Source: Paraburkholderia ginsengiterrae (GTDB taxonomy: Bacteria; Pseudomonadota; Gammaproteobacteria; Burkholderiales; Burkholderiaceae). Taken from it: a stretch of 64,000 nucleotides of DNA. This document shows, piece by piece, positions 56,491-64,000 of the stretch (the first letter of the stretch is position 1; every line of letters starts with the position of its first letter). The notes under the pieces were generated by a model that saw nothing but the letters and a program-made list of their open reading frames with translations, was not told the DNA's origin and searched no databases. Position numbers and translations under genes: made by a program. Location: contig NZ_LXKA01000011.1 in assembly GCF_001645125.1 (NCBI RefSeq), forward strand, positions 62,001-126,000, read 5' to 3'.

Positions 56491-57417
56491 ATGGGAATTT
56501 TCTCGTTCGGCAAGAAAGACGACGCACCCACGCGGCGCGGCGCAAATACCAGTTCCAACCGGGCCGCCCGTGGTGGCGAGCGCGTGGAGCGGCGAACCCG
56601 CCGCACGGAGCGCACCGTCGACGCCGATGCGATGCTGCTCGACCCTACGTTGCCGGAAAAGCAACGTGCGCGGCGCCGGCTGGTCGGCGCCATTGCCATG
56701 GTCGTGGCGGCTGTGGTGATCCTGCCCATGGTGCTGGATTCGCATCCCAAGCCGGTCACGGACGACATCTCCATTGAGATTCCGAATCGCCCGGCGCCGA
56801 AGCTTGCCAAAGCTGACGAAGACACGCAGGCCGGCGTAGCCCCTGACAATCCCACGCCTGACACGGCACTCGCCGCTTCCGGTCTCGCACCGGCAACAAC
56901 GGCCGCCGCTCAGAGCCAGTCAGGCGCTACGAAGCAATCCAGCACGCAGACGAGTGCAGCGTCCGCGGCGAAACCGCAGGCTCCCGCTGTCGCTGCCAAT
57001 ACCGCGCCAGCGGCGTCGGCAGCATCGGCGAAATCGACCAAACCGGCGGCCAAGCCGTCGGTCACGCAAAACGCCGCGACTGCTCCCGCACCGGCCACGC
57101 CGGCACCGAGCACGGACGACACGACCACGGCCGCCGCCGCGGACGCCAATTCAGGCACCCCGGCTTCGCCCCCGGGCAGCCGTTTCGCGGTGCAACTCGG
57201 CGCGTTTGCGAACGACGCCAACGCGCGCAATTGGGCGGCGAAGTTGAAATCGGCGGGAGTACCCGCATATACCGAACATCGGAAGCAGGCTGACGGCTCG
57301 ACGCTCACGCTGTTGCGTGCCGGCCCATTCGCCGATCGCGCAGCGGCAAGCGCCGCCATTGCGAAGGTTCGCGAGGCCGGCTTGACGTCGGGCGCCAACA
57401 ACGGCACGGCACAGTAA
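56491..57417 (+). CDS. dedD: SPOR-domain division protein, DedD-like
   Basis: A 308-residue bitopic protein: a basic cytoplasmic head (1-60), one membrane helix (RLVGAIAMVVAAVVILPMVL, about 67-86), a long Ala/Pro/Thr periplasmic linker and a C-terminal SPOR domain (about 228-305, beginning RFAVQLGAFANDANARNWAA and including LLRAGPFADRAAASAAIAKV). SPOR domains bind denuded septal peptidoglycan at division. Position between folC and cvpA is the classic dedD context. It lies 29 bases after folC and 7 before cvpA. Confidence 0.92.
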   Translation: MGIFSFGKKDDAPTRRGANTSSNRAARGGERVERRTRRTERTVDADAMLLDPTLPEKQRARRRLVGAIAMVVAAVVILPMVLDSHPKPVTDDISIEIPNRPAPKLAKADEDTQAGVAPDNPTPDTALAASGLAPATTAAAQSQSGATKQSSTQTSAASAAKPQAPAVAANTAPAASAASAKSTKPAAKPSVTQNAATAPAPATPAPSTDDTTTAAAADANSGTPASPPGSRFAVQLGAFANDANARNWAAKLKSAGVPAYTEHRKQADGSTLTLLRAGPFADRAAASAAIAKVREAGLTSGANNGTAQ

Positions 57418-57424
57418 GCGAGCG

Positions 57425-57919
57425 ATGTTCACTGCCTTCGACTACGCTGTAATGGCGGTGATCGGTTTGTCGGCATTGCGCGGTACATGGCGCGGTTTTT
57501 TGTCTGAGATATTCGGGCTGATCGGCTGGATTGCGGCGTTTTTCATTGCCGGCCGCTTTGTCGGTTACGTCGTGCCGTTCATCCCGTCCACATGGCCGGG
57601 CGGCGCGTTGACCCAGTGGCTGCTGGCCTTCGCGCTGGTGTGGATCGGCGTGGTGCTGGTGGCAAGCGTGCTGAACGCGCTGTTGAGCCGCATTGTGCAG
57701 GCAACCGGCTTGAGCGGCGTGGACCGCTCGCTCGGTTTGATGTTCGGCCTCGTGCGCGGGGTCGTTCTGGTGCTGATTCTGGTCGCCCTGGCTGGCTTGA
57801 CCGAACTGCCCCAACAGGAATTCTGGCGCAACGCCTTGCTGCGGCCCTATGCGGTCGAGGGCGTGCACGTAATGAAACCGTTGCTTCCCGAACCGCTTGC
57901 TGCTTACGTCAAAGTGTGA
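57425..57919 (+). CDS. cvpA: CvpA family membrane protein
   Basis: A 164-residue protein with four hydrophobic helices (about 5-20, 26-50, 58-82 and 103-120). The family opening FDYAVMAVIGLSALRGTWRGFLSEIFGLIGW is present (first 20: FDYAVMAVIGLSALRGTWRG). VDRSLGLMFGLVRGVVLVLI is the conserved third segment. CvpA was named for colicin V production and is linked to envelope homeostasis; its biochemistry is unsettled. It precedes purF as in E. coli. Confidence 0.93.
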   Translation: MFTAFDYAVMAVIGLSALRGTWRGFLSEIFGLIGWIAAFFIAGRFVGYVVPFIPSTWPGGALTQWLLAFALVWIGVVLVASVLNALLSRIVQATGLSGVDRSLGLMFGLVRGVVLVLILVALAGLTELPQQEFWRNALLRPYAVEGVHVMKPLLPEPLAAYVKV

Positions 57920-58006
57920 CGATCAGGCGAGTGGTTAGAGGAACGCGGCAGGACTCCGGCGCAAACCGGCTGCCATCACGAATTTTGTACCTTTGAAGGA
58001 CATGCC

Positions 58007-59554
58007 ATGTGCGGCATCGTAGGCGTAGTTTCCCATTCCCCGGTCAATCAGCTGATCTATGACAGCCTGCTGCTGCTGCAGCACCGCGGTCAGGACGCCG
58101 CCGGTATCGCGACAGCGAACGGCAGCAATTTCCACATGCACAAGGCTAACGGCATGGTGCGCGACGTGTTCCGCACGCGCAACATGCGCAGCCTGCCCGG
58201 CACGACCGGGATCGGCCAGGTCCGTTACCCGACCGCCGGCTCCGCGTCGAGCGAAGAGGAAGCCCAGCCGTTCTACGTGAACGCGCCGTTCGGCATCATC
58301 CTCGCGCACAACGGCAATCTCACCAACTGGCAGCAGTTGAAAGATGAGATGTTCCGCATCGACCGCCGCCACATCAACACGAATTCCGACACGGAAGTCA
58401 TGCTCAACGTGCTCGCGCACGAATTGCAGTTGTCGAGCTCGAGCCTGCAACTGGATCCGGCGGCGCTGTTCAAGGCTGTGTCGGGCGTGCATCGGCGTGT
58501 GCGCGGGTCGTACGCGATCGTCTCGCTGATCGCCGGCTATGGCTTGCTCGGCTTCCGTGACCCGTTCGGTATCCGCCCGCTGTGTATCGGCAAGCAGGAA
58601 ACGGCGGAAGGCGTCGAGTGGATGCTGGCGTCGGAGTCGGTAGCGATTGAAGGTATCGGCTTCGAGTTCGTGCGCGACGTGGCGCCGGGTGAAGCGATTT
58701 TCATCGACCTCGAAGGCAATCTGCACTCGCAGCAGTGCGCTACGAACCCGAGCCTGAACCCGTGCATTTTCGAACTCGTGTACCTCGCGCGTCCGGACTC
58801 GGTGCTCGACGGCGTGCCGGTCTACAACGTGCGTCTGCGCATGGGCGACTACCTCGCCGAGAAGATCAAGCGTGAACTGCCCGATGTCGCGATCGACGTC
58901 GTGATGCCGATTCCCGATTCGTCCCGTCCGGCCGCGATGCAGGTCGCGAAGAAGCTGGGCGTGGAGTATCGCGAAGGCTTCTTCAAGAACCGTTACGTGG
59001 GCCGCACCTTCATCATGCCGGGCCAGGCGATGCGCAAGAAATCGGTGCGCCAGAAGCTGAACGCCATGGCCATCGAGTTCAAGGGCAAGAACGTGCTGAT
59101 CGTCGACGACGCGATCGTGCGCGGTACCACCTCGCATGAAATCGTGCAGATGGCGCGCGATGCGGGCGCGAACAAGGTGATCTTCGCCTCGGCGGCGCCG
59201 CCGGTGAAATTCCCGAACGTGTACGGCATCGACATGCCGACGCGCGGTGAACTCGTCGCCCACGGCCGCTCGGACGAAGAAGTTGCGCGCATGATCGGCG
59301 CGGACCACCTGGTCTACCAGGACGTCGACGCGCTGAAGCAGGCGGTGCGCGATATCAACCCGGCGCTGAAGGAATTCGAAGCGTCGTGTTTCGACGGCAA
59401 CTATGTCACCGGCGACGTCACCACCGAATACCTCGACCGCATCGAAACCGCGCGTCTCGCACCCGCTTCGCAATCGGACCGCGACGCCGCGAGCGAAGCG
59501 ATCGACGGCGGCCTCGCGCGCTCGCAACTGCATCTGCAGTTGTCGGTAGGTTAA
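58007..59554 (+). CDS. purF: Amidophosphoribosyltransferase
   Basis: A 515-residue first committed enzyme of purine synthesis. The N-terminal Cys2 nucleophile is exposed after Met removal (MCGIVGVVSHSPVNQLIYDS). Glutaminase features: LLLQHRGQDAAGIAT, GQVRYPTAGSAS and ILAHNGNLTN. The phosphoribosyltransferase loop is VLIVDDAIVRGTTSHEIV (about residues 364-382), followed by DMPTRGELVAHGRSDEEVA. No Fe-S cysteine pattern of the Bacillus type is apparent, matching the E. coli type. It lies 87 bases after cvpA. The SAM-II-like riboswitch for metZ follows its stop. Confidence 0.97.
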   Translation: MCGIVGVVSHSPVNQLIYDSLLLLQHRGQDAAGIATANGSNFHMHKANGMVRDVFRTRNMRSLPGTTGIGQVRYPTAGSASSEEEAQPFYVNAPFGIILAHNGNLTNWQQLKDEMFRIDRRHINTNSDTEVMLNVLAHELQLSSSSLQLDPAALFKAVSGVHRRVRGSYAIVSLIAGYGLLGFRDPFGIRPLCIGKQETAEGVEWMLASESVAIEGIGFEFVRDVAPGEAIFIDLEGNLHSQQCATNPSLNPCIFELVYLARPDSVLDGVPVYNVRLRMGDYLAEKIKRELPDVAIDVVMPIPDSSRPAAMQVAKKLGVEYREGFFKNRYVGRTFIMPGQAMRKKSVRQKLNAMAIEFKGKNVLIVDDAIVRGTTSHEIVQMARDAGANKVIFASAAPPVKFPNVYGIDMPTRGELVAHGRSDEEVARMIGADHLVYQDVDALKQAVRDINPALKEFEASCFDGNYVTGDVTTEYLDRIETARLAPASQSDRDAASEAIDGGLARSQLHLQLSVG

Positions 59555-59616
59555 GCGACTCCGCTCGCGGCGCGGCACGCCTGCACGGCACGCCGCGAGC
59601 GTGTTAGCATGAGGGC

Positions 59617-59674
59617 TTGCGTCGATTTGATCTCAGCTTGCGGACGCGGGGCAACCCGAAACAGCTAAAGCGAC
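59617..59674 (+). ncRNA. SAM-II (SAM-alpha)-like riboswitch aptamer upstream of metZ
   Basis: P1 stem GCGTC (59619-59623) / GACGC (59643-59647), loop containing GATTTG (59624-59629) and GCTTGC (59636-59641), then AAACA (59659-59663) and GCTAAAG (59664-59670). These conserved strings in this order are the signature of the compact SAM-II pseudoknot, normally found before metZ/metX/metA. Between P1 and AAACA there is an extra hairpin GGG-GCAA-CCC (59648-59657). High SAM would be expected to shut off metZ. Confidence 0.85.
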
Positions 59675-59726
59675 AGGTGGGAAAGCCGCACTCATCCGCC
59701 TCCGCTCCAGCTTTCTCCCGCACATG

Positions 59727-59762
59727 AAGCCCGCTTATGCCGACGCAAAAGCGGGCTTTTTT
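59727..59762 (+). terminator. Intrinsic terminator in the metZ leader
   Basis: AAGCCCGCTT (59727-59736) / AAGCGGGCTT (59749-59758), a perfect 10-bp stem followed by TTTTTT. It lies 56 bases after the aptamer and 80 bases before the metZ ATG, so it is the likely riboswitch expression platform; it would also end the purF transcript. Confidence 0.88.
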
Positions 59763-59842
59763 GTTGCTGCCGTCGGGCGGCGGTTCGGCTTCACTCGAAC
59801 CCCACCGAACGCAGCCATGGAACATTGGAAACCAGAACCAAC

Positions 59843-61033
59843 ATGGACGACTCCCTGAACTTCGACACGCTGGCAATCCGCTCGGGCACCGCGCGCAGCG
59901 ACTTCAACGAACATTCGGAAGCGATTTTCCTGACCTCGAGCTTCGTCTTCGCGAGCGCCGCGGACGCCGCCGAAAAATTCAAAAACTCCGAAGACAACTA
60001 CACCTACTCGCGCTTCACGAACCCGACCGTCTCGATGTTCCAGGACCGTCTGGCCGCGCTTGAAGGGGGAGAAGCGTGCATGGCCACGGCGTCGGGGATG
60101 GCGGCGATCATGTCGGTGGTGATGTCCACGCTGCAGGCCGGCGATCATCTGGTCAGCTCGCAAGCGCTGTTCGGTTCGACGCTCGGCATGTTCTCGCAGA
60201 TTTTCAGCAAGTTCGGTATTACGACCACGTTCGTCGATCCGACCGATCTGGACGCATGGAAGAACGCCGTGCGCCCCGAAACGAAGATGTTCTTCCTCGA
60301 AACGCCGTCGAATCCGCTGACCGAAGTCGCCGATATTGAAGCGATCAGCAAGATCGCGAAGGCGGCCAATGCTATCTTCGTGGTCGACAACTGTTTCTGC
60401 AGCCCGGCGTTGCAACAACCGCTCAAGCTCGGCGCGGACGTCGTGATGCATTCGGCCACCAAGTTCCTCGACGGGCAGGGCCGGGTGCTCGGCGGCGCGC
60501 TGGTCGGCTCCAGGCAGTTCATCATGGAAAAAGTGTTTCCGTTCGTGCGAAGCGCCGGGCCGACGCTGTCCGCGTTCAACGCCTGGGTGCTGCTCAAGGG
60601 CATGGAAACGCTGTCGCTGCGCGTCGACAAGCAGTCGGCGAATGCGCTGGAAATCGCACGCTGGCTCGAAACGCATCCGGCTGTGAACCGCGTGTTCTAT
60701 CCGGGGCTCGAATCGCATCCGCAACATGCGCTGGCTATGCGTCAGCAGAAGTCGGGCGGCGCGATTCTCTCGTTCGAACTGAAGGGCGACACGCCCGAGC
60801 AGATGCGCGCGAATGCCTGGCGCGTGATCGACAACACGAAGATCTGCTCGATCACCGGCAACCTCGGTGACACGCGTACCACTATCACGCATCCGGCCAC
60901 GACCACGCACGGCCGTGTGACGCCGGAAGCGCGTGCGGCGGCGGGTATTACCGAGGGCTTGATCCGTCTCGCGGTGGGTCTGGAAAACGCGGGCGATATT
61001 CGCGCCGATCTGGAACGCGGTCTGGCGGGCTGA
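59843..61033 (+). CDS. metZ: O-succinylhomoserine sulfhydrylase
   Basis: 396 residues from ATG 59843 (MDDSLNFDTLAIRSGTARSD). Cys/Met-metabolism PLP enzyme. YTYSRFTNPTVSMFQDRLAA, PLP-ring contact DNCFCSPALQQPLKLGADVV and the Schiff-base Lys in HSATKFLDGQGRVLGGALVG (about residue 208) are visible, with TTHGRVTPEARAAAGI and EGLIRLAVGLE at the C-terminus. The family fills direct sulfhydrylation (sulfide plus O-succinyl- or O-acetyl-homoserine to homocysteine). The SAM-II-like riboswitch upstream supports a methionine-biosynthetic role rather than cystathionine synthesis or lysis. Confidence 0.93.
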   Translation: MDDSLNFDTLAIRSGTARSDFNEHSEAIFLTSSFVFASAADAAEKFKNSEDNYTYSRFTNPTVSMFQDRLAALEGGEACMATASGMAAIMSVVMSTLQAGDHLVSSQALFGSTLGMFSQIFSKFGITTTFVDPTDLDAWKNAVRPETKMFFLETPSNPLTEVADIEAISKIAKAANAIFVVDNCFCSPALQQPLKLGADVVMHSATKFLDGQGRVLGGALVGSRQFIMEKVFPFVRSAGPTLSAFNAWVLLKGMETLSLRVDKQSANALEIARWLETHPAVNRVFYPGLESHPQHALAMRQQKSGGAILSFELKGDTPEQMRANAWRVIDNTKICSITGNLGDTRTTITHPATTTHGRVTPEARAAAGITEGLIRLAVGLENAGDIRADLERGLAG

Positions 61034-61097
61034 GCCGCTGCTCTTGATGCGGGAAAGCGGGCCGTCCAATCAGGCGGCTCGCGAAGTGACATGCAGC

Positions 61098-61877
61098 TCA
61101 GTGGCGCAACGCGCGCCACTGGCCGGGCGCCAGCCCGAAACGCCGCGTGAACGCGTGCGTGTAGGCGCTCTGATCGCCAAAGCCGATGTCCAGCGCGATA
61201 TCGGCCAGCGAGAGCCGCGGATCGGCGAGAAGGGTGAGCGACGTGTCGAGCCGCAGGCGCTGCAAATAGCGATGCGGCGTTTCACCGAAAGCGTCGACAA
61301 AAAGCTGATGAAAGCGACGCATGCCGAAGCCGCAATGGGCGGCGAGGTCGGCGATCCGCAAAGGCTCCGACAGGTGCGCCCTCAGCCAGCGGTCAATACG
61401 CGCAAAGTCGAGACCGGCGCCGGGCGCTTGCGCGCCCGCCGTCGTGCCTGCATCGGCCACCAGCGCTGCGCCCAGGCGCGCCGCGGCGTCCCAATGGAAA
61501 CGGCGGGTGTCCAGATCGTCGCCTTGTGCGCCGCCCGCGGCGTGCGCCGCGATGCGATGCACGAGCTGCGTCAGCGAGGTGTCGACGGCGACGGCCCGCG
61601 CGCGGTCGAACAGGCGCTCCGGCACGGCCAGCGACGAGGCCGGCAAATCCAGCACCAACTGCCGGTTCTCGCCGACGCCGGCGTAATCGTGCCGCGCACC
61701 GGCCGGAATGAGCCAGGCGGAGCCGGCGTCGATCTGCTGCGCGACGCCGTTCACCGCCATCACCATCGCGCCGTCGAGCCCGAGCACGACCTGATGAAAG
61801 TCGTGCACGTCCGACGCTTCGATCGCGCCGTAGCGGCGAAGCGAAACGCAAGGTGCGGTAACGGCGGGGTGGTTCAT
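61098..61877 (-). CDS. AraC-family transcriptional regulator
   Basis: A 259-residue protein with an N-terminal cupin-like effector domain (about 1-90, including GSAWLIPAGARHDYAG) and a C-terminal AraC/XylS double helix-turn-helix (about 160-258). The DNA-binding part contains LSEPLRIADLAAHCGFGMRR, the FGETPHRYLQRLRLDTSLTL linker and the second motif LSLADIALDIGFGDQSAYTH, ending with the FTRRFGLAPGQWR signature. No target can be deduced. It converges with metZ and is followed upstream by the FKBP gene in the same direction (45 bases apart), so the two may share a transcript. Confidence 0.92.
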   Translation of the reverse strand: MNHPAVTAPCVSLRRYGAIEASDVHDFHQVVLGLDGAMVMAVNGVAQQIDAGSAWLIPAGARHDYAGVGENRQLVLDLPASSLAVPERLFDRARAVAVDTSLTQLVHRIAAHAAGGAQGDDLDTRRFHWDAAARLGAALVADAGTTAGAQAPGAGLDFARIDRWLRAHLSEPLRIADLAAHCGFGMRRFHQLFVDAFGETPHRYLQRLRLDTSLTLLADPRLSLADIALDIGFGDQSAYTHAFTRRFGLAPGQWRALRH

Positions 61878-61922
61878 CGGTGCAATCCGGCGACGTCGCG
61901 CAAAGACAAAACTGCAAAAACC

Positions 61923-62264
61923 TTAAACGTCGAGCAATTCGACTTCGAACACGAGCGTCGCATTCGGCGGAATCACACCGCCCGCGCCGCGCACGCCGTA
62001 GCCGAGTTGCGGCGGGATGGTCAGCTTGCGCGTGCCGCCGACCTTCATGCCTTGCACGCCTTCGTCCCAACCCTTGATGACCATGCCGCCGCCCAGCACG
62101 AAAGCGAACGGGTCATTGCGGTCCTTGCTCGAGTCGAACTTCTGGCCATCGGTCAGCCAGCCGGTGTAATGCACGCTGACGGTCTTGCCGGCCACCGCTT
62201 CGGCGCCGGTGCCTTCAACGATGTCTTCATACTTCAAGCCGGATTCGGTAGTCACAGTCGACAT
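61923..62264 (-). CDS. FKBP-type peptidyl-prolyl cis-trans isomerase
   Basis: A 113-residue single FKBP domain with no signal peptide, so cytoplasmic. Active-site residues typical of FKBP12 are present: [20 protein letters not shown] (Tyr, Phe and Asp), [20 protein letters not shown] (Val-Ile and Trp), and [20 protein letters not shown] (Tyr). It lacks the IF insert of SlyD-like proteins. It would speed proline isomerisation in folding. The neighbouring AraC gene lies downstream in the same direction. Confidence 0.95.
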   Translation of the reverse strand: MSTVTTESGLKYEDIVEGTGAEAVAGKTVSVHYTGWLTDGQKFDSSKDRNDPFAFVLGGGMVIKGWDEGVQGMKVGGTRKLTIPPQLGYGVRGAGGVIPPNATLVFEVELLDV

Positions 62265-62419
62265 GTGTCGCTCCTCAGGTCAAAAACGTAAAAAACGACA
62301 TTGTAGGCGCGTTGGCCCTGCATCGCCGAGATTGCGGAGTTTGCCGTGATTGTCCTGCGGCACGCGGATTGCGTGCAAGTTGGCCGTCCGGCCAGGCTGG
62401 CCGCGCCGGACGGCATGCC

Positions 62420-62425
62420 TATAAT
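62420..62425 (+). promoter_or_regulatory. TATAAT -10 box upstream of the histidine-kinase-like gene
   Basis: A perfect TATAAT 44 bases before the GTG start. The upstream -35 position is poor (CTGGCC). GC-rich dyads (TTGGCCGTCCGGCC) lie immediately upstream at about 62379-62392. Confidence 0.5.
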
Positions 62426-62469
62426 GGGGCTTCATTCAATCACCCTGTACTGCCTGAGAGGGCTCGATC

Positions 62470-63276
62470 GTGACAACGCCTTCAACCGGAACGCCTGGCG
62501 CAGAACCAGCGTCTTCCGGCTTCGCGGTCTCCGAACGCACAGCGCATCTGCGCGCGGAAACCGCTCTGTTTATGCGCGACCACGTGCTGTCGCTGGTATC
62601 GCACGACCTGCGTGGGCCGTTGAACGCCATTCATAGCTGGGCGTACGTGCTTGAGCGCAAGCTCGACGCGAACGACCCCAACTCGCAGCGCGCCGTCAGC
62701 GGCATTCGCAGCGGGGTGGACCAGCAGGTGAAGCTGCTCGAAACGCTCGTCGACGCCACGCGCGCCGAAACCAGGATGCTGGCGCTCAACTATGCGCCGT
62801 TTCCGCTGCATCCGCTCATCGACGAAACCGTGGCGGAAGTCCGCTCGGGCCTCGCGCGTGCACGCGGCGTGGAAGTCGCGGTCGACTCGCGCCTCGCCAC
62901 GGAGCAGCTCAACGGCGACCGGGAGCGTCTTGCCGCCGCGCTGTGGGTGATGCTGACGTTCGCCGTCGAAGCGAGCAGCGAGGGCGCCACCGTCACACTG
63001 GCGGCGCATGCGGACGCGACGGCATGGCATGCCACCGTCACGTACGCAGCCAACGGCGCGGCGTTGGAGAATCCAGGGTTGCCTCATGTGCTGGAAGCAT
63101 TTGCCCGCAAGCAGGCAGGCGAGCCGCGCGAAGCGAAACGGATCGCGTGGGTGCTGGCGCTGTGCAAGCGCGTCGCGGAAGCCCACGGCGGCAGCTTCGA
63201 GCAGATCGATGCAACCGGCAGCGACGCGGCTAGGCTGGCGCTGCGTGTACCGCTGAGCGCGGCGGCCCCGCAGTGA
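62470..63276 (+). CDS. Histidine-kinase-like protein with a degenerate ATPase domain
   Basis: 268 residues from GTG 62470, with no membrane segment. The dimerisation/phospho-acceptor domain (about 32-100) has an intact H-box, LSLVSHDLRGPLNAIHSWAY, with His45. The ATPase part (about 105-265) keeps the overall HATPase length and the final HGGSFE / ARLALRVPL strands. The N-box position reads DRERLAAALWVMLTFAVEAS instead of the usual NLLxNAxK, and the G1 box (VTYAANGAALENP) lacks DxGxG. It may therefore be a pseudokinase or a phosphotransfer scaffold. No response regulator is adjacent. Confidence 0.82.
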   Translation: MTTPSTGTPGAEPASSGFAVSERTAHLRAETALFMRDHVLSLVSHDLRGPLNAIHSWAYVLERKLDANDPNSQRAVSGIRSGVDQQVKLLETLVDATRAETRMLALNYAPFPLHPLIDETVAEVRSGLARARGVEVAVDSRLATEQLNGDRERLAAALWVMLTFAVEASSEGATVTLAAHADATAWHATVTYAANGAALENPGLPHVLEAFARKQAGEPREAKRIAWVLALCKRVAEAHGGSFEQIDATGSDAARLALRVPLSAAAPQ

Positions 63277-63369
63277 ATGGTCCGCCAAAGCCGCTTCCTT
63301 TGCCCGTTTAAGTTTTCACCGAGCTTTCACCCTCTATACTGACAACTTTTGTTGCCGGAGCCTTTCGCT

Positions 63370-64000
63370 TTGATCCAGGTCGTCGCCCTTATCGGTGCGT
63401 TGTTTCTCGTTGCCCTCAACGGTTTTTTTGTGGCCGCTGAATTCGGTCTGGTCAAACTGCGGCAGACGCGCGTGCAAAGCCTTGCCGCCCAGCACGGCAT
63501 GCGCGGAAAACTGCTGGCAAAGGTGCATGCCCGTCTCGACGCCTATCTCTCCGCCTGCCAGCTCGGCATTACGCTGGCCTCGCTCGGGCTCGGTTGGATC
63601 GGCGAGCCGGCGTTCGCGGAACTGCTGAACCCGGTCTTCAACCTGCTTGGCGTGGAGTCGGAGAAGCTGGTCCACGGCATTTCGCTGTTCTTCGCGTTCT
63701 CGTGCATTTCGTTCCTGCACATCGTGGTGGGCGAACTGGCGCCGAAGTCGCTGGCGATTCGCGAGGCGGAGAAGGTTTCGCTGTGGGCCGCCACGCCGTT
63801 GTACGGCTTTTACTGGGCCATGTATCCGGCCATCTGGGTGCTCAATACGAGCGCCAACGCCGTGCTCAAACTCGCGGGCCTCGACGCCGACCACGGCCAC
63901 GACTCGCACTATTCGACCGACGAACTCAAGCTGATCCTGCGCGGCCGCCGCGCCAACGTCGTAACTGAACTGGGCGTTCCCGACGGCGCGTACAGCCAGG
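63370..64000 (+). CDS. CNNM/CorC (HlyC) family membrane transporter, N-terminal part
   Basis: Runs off the right edge; about 210 codons are visible from a TTG start at 63370 with CGGAG 9 bases upstream. The N-terminal CNNM membrane domain is clear: IQVVALIGALFLVALNGFFV, AAEFGLVKLRQTRVQSLA, then YLSACQLGITLASLGLGWIG, a third helix with FLHIVVGELAPKSLAIREAE, and YGFYWAMYPAIWVLNTSANA. The linker to the CBS pair begins YSTDELKLILRG. Family members handle magnesium/cobalt transport or resistance. The CBS and CorC_HlyC domains are beyond the window. Confidence 0.9.
   Translation, partial: MIQVVALIGALFLVALNGFFVAAEFGLVKLRQTRVQSLAAQHGMRGKLLAKVHARLDAYLSACQLGITLASLGLGWIGEPAFAELLNPVFNLLGVESEKLVHGISLFFAFSCISFLHIVVGELAPKSLAIREAEKVSLWAATPLYGFYWAMYPAIWVLNTSANAVLKLAGLDADHGHDSHYSTDELKLILRGRRANVVTELGVPDGAYSQ

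Noticed and set aside
57935-59578. 547-codon open frame antisense to purF
   Set aside because: Shadow composition (Arg/His-rich), no ribosome site, and it spans the purF coding region exactly.

Overview
The window comes from a high-GC betaproteobacterium of the Burkholderiaceae, most likely Paraburkholderia or Burkholderia and probably its second chromosome. The grounds are gene order (leuC-entericidin-leuD-leuB-asd-fimV-truA-trpF-trpB-DNA methylase-trpA-accD-folC-dedD-cvpA-purF-metZ, and prpC/prpD/acnA/mdh next to gntR-sdhCDAB-sdhE-gltA), strong GC third-position bias, an intracellular PHA depolymerase and a betaproteobacterial-type malate dehydrogenase. The family assignments were made by reading the translations, with no database search.

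Layout. 1-10.6 kb is a mixed accessory/housekeeping stretch: a truncated thioesterase, a chemoreceptor with a sigma-28-type promoter, a cold-shock protein, an AGE-family epimerase, several small or unknown proteins, a 3-hydroxyacyl-CoA dehydrogenase, a cupin, PhaZ and a GST. 10.6-18.8 kb holds a copper P-type ATPase behind a textbook CueR-type operator, a DUF1254 lipoprotein and a giant DUF748/AsmA-like protein. 18.9-25.1 kb is a MocR/PdxR-type regulator divergent from a four-gene polyamine-type ABC importer. 25.2-26.7 kb is a response regulator plus HPt pair. 26.8-41.6 kb is a TCA/methylcitrate block: acnA, prpD, an MliC-like secreted protein, prpC, a CitE-like lyase and mdh on the minus strand, then gntR, sdhCDAB, sdhE and gltA on the plus strand. 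41.9-61.0 kb is a long plus-strand biosynthetic run (leucine, aspartate family, tryptophan, fatty acid, folate, purine and methionine genes) with fimV and an orphan DNA methyltransferase embedded. 61-64 kb holds an AraC regulator, an FKBP isomerase, an unusual histidine kinase and the start of a CNNM/CorC transporter.

Regulatory highlights. (i) A 39-codon reading frame upstream of asd ends in a Thr/Ile/Lys run and is followed by two mutually exclusive hairpins, a candidate attenuator for the aspartate pathway. (ii) A SAM-II-like riboswitch plus intrinsic terminator precedes metZ, with an inserted GNRA-capped hairpin. (iii) A perfect 19-bp-spacer MerR/CueR promoter precedes copA. (iv) A perfect 18-bp palindrome precedes gntR, and an AGGG-A4/5-CCCT motif occurs once there and twice around the -10 box of a small-protein gene. 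(v) GGTTCYAT direct repeats lie in the MocR/transporter intergenic region. (vi) The chemoreceptor promoter contains GTTAAC, which may be a target of the orphan methyltransferase encoded 52 kb away. No tRNA, rRNA, CRISPR array, insertion sequence or prophage was recognised.
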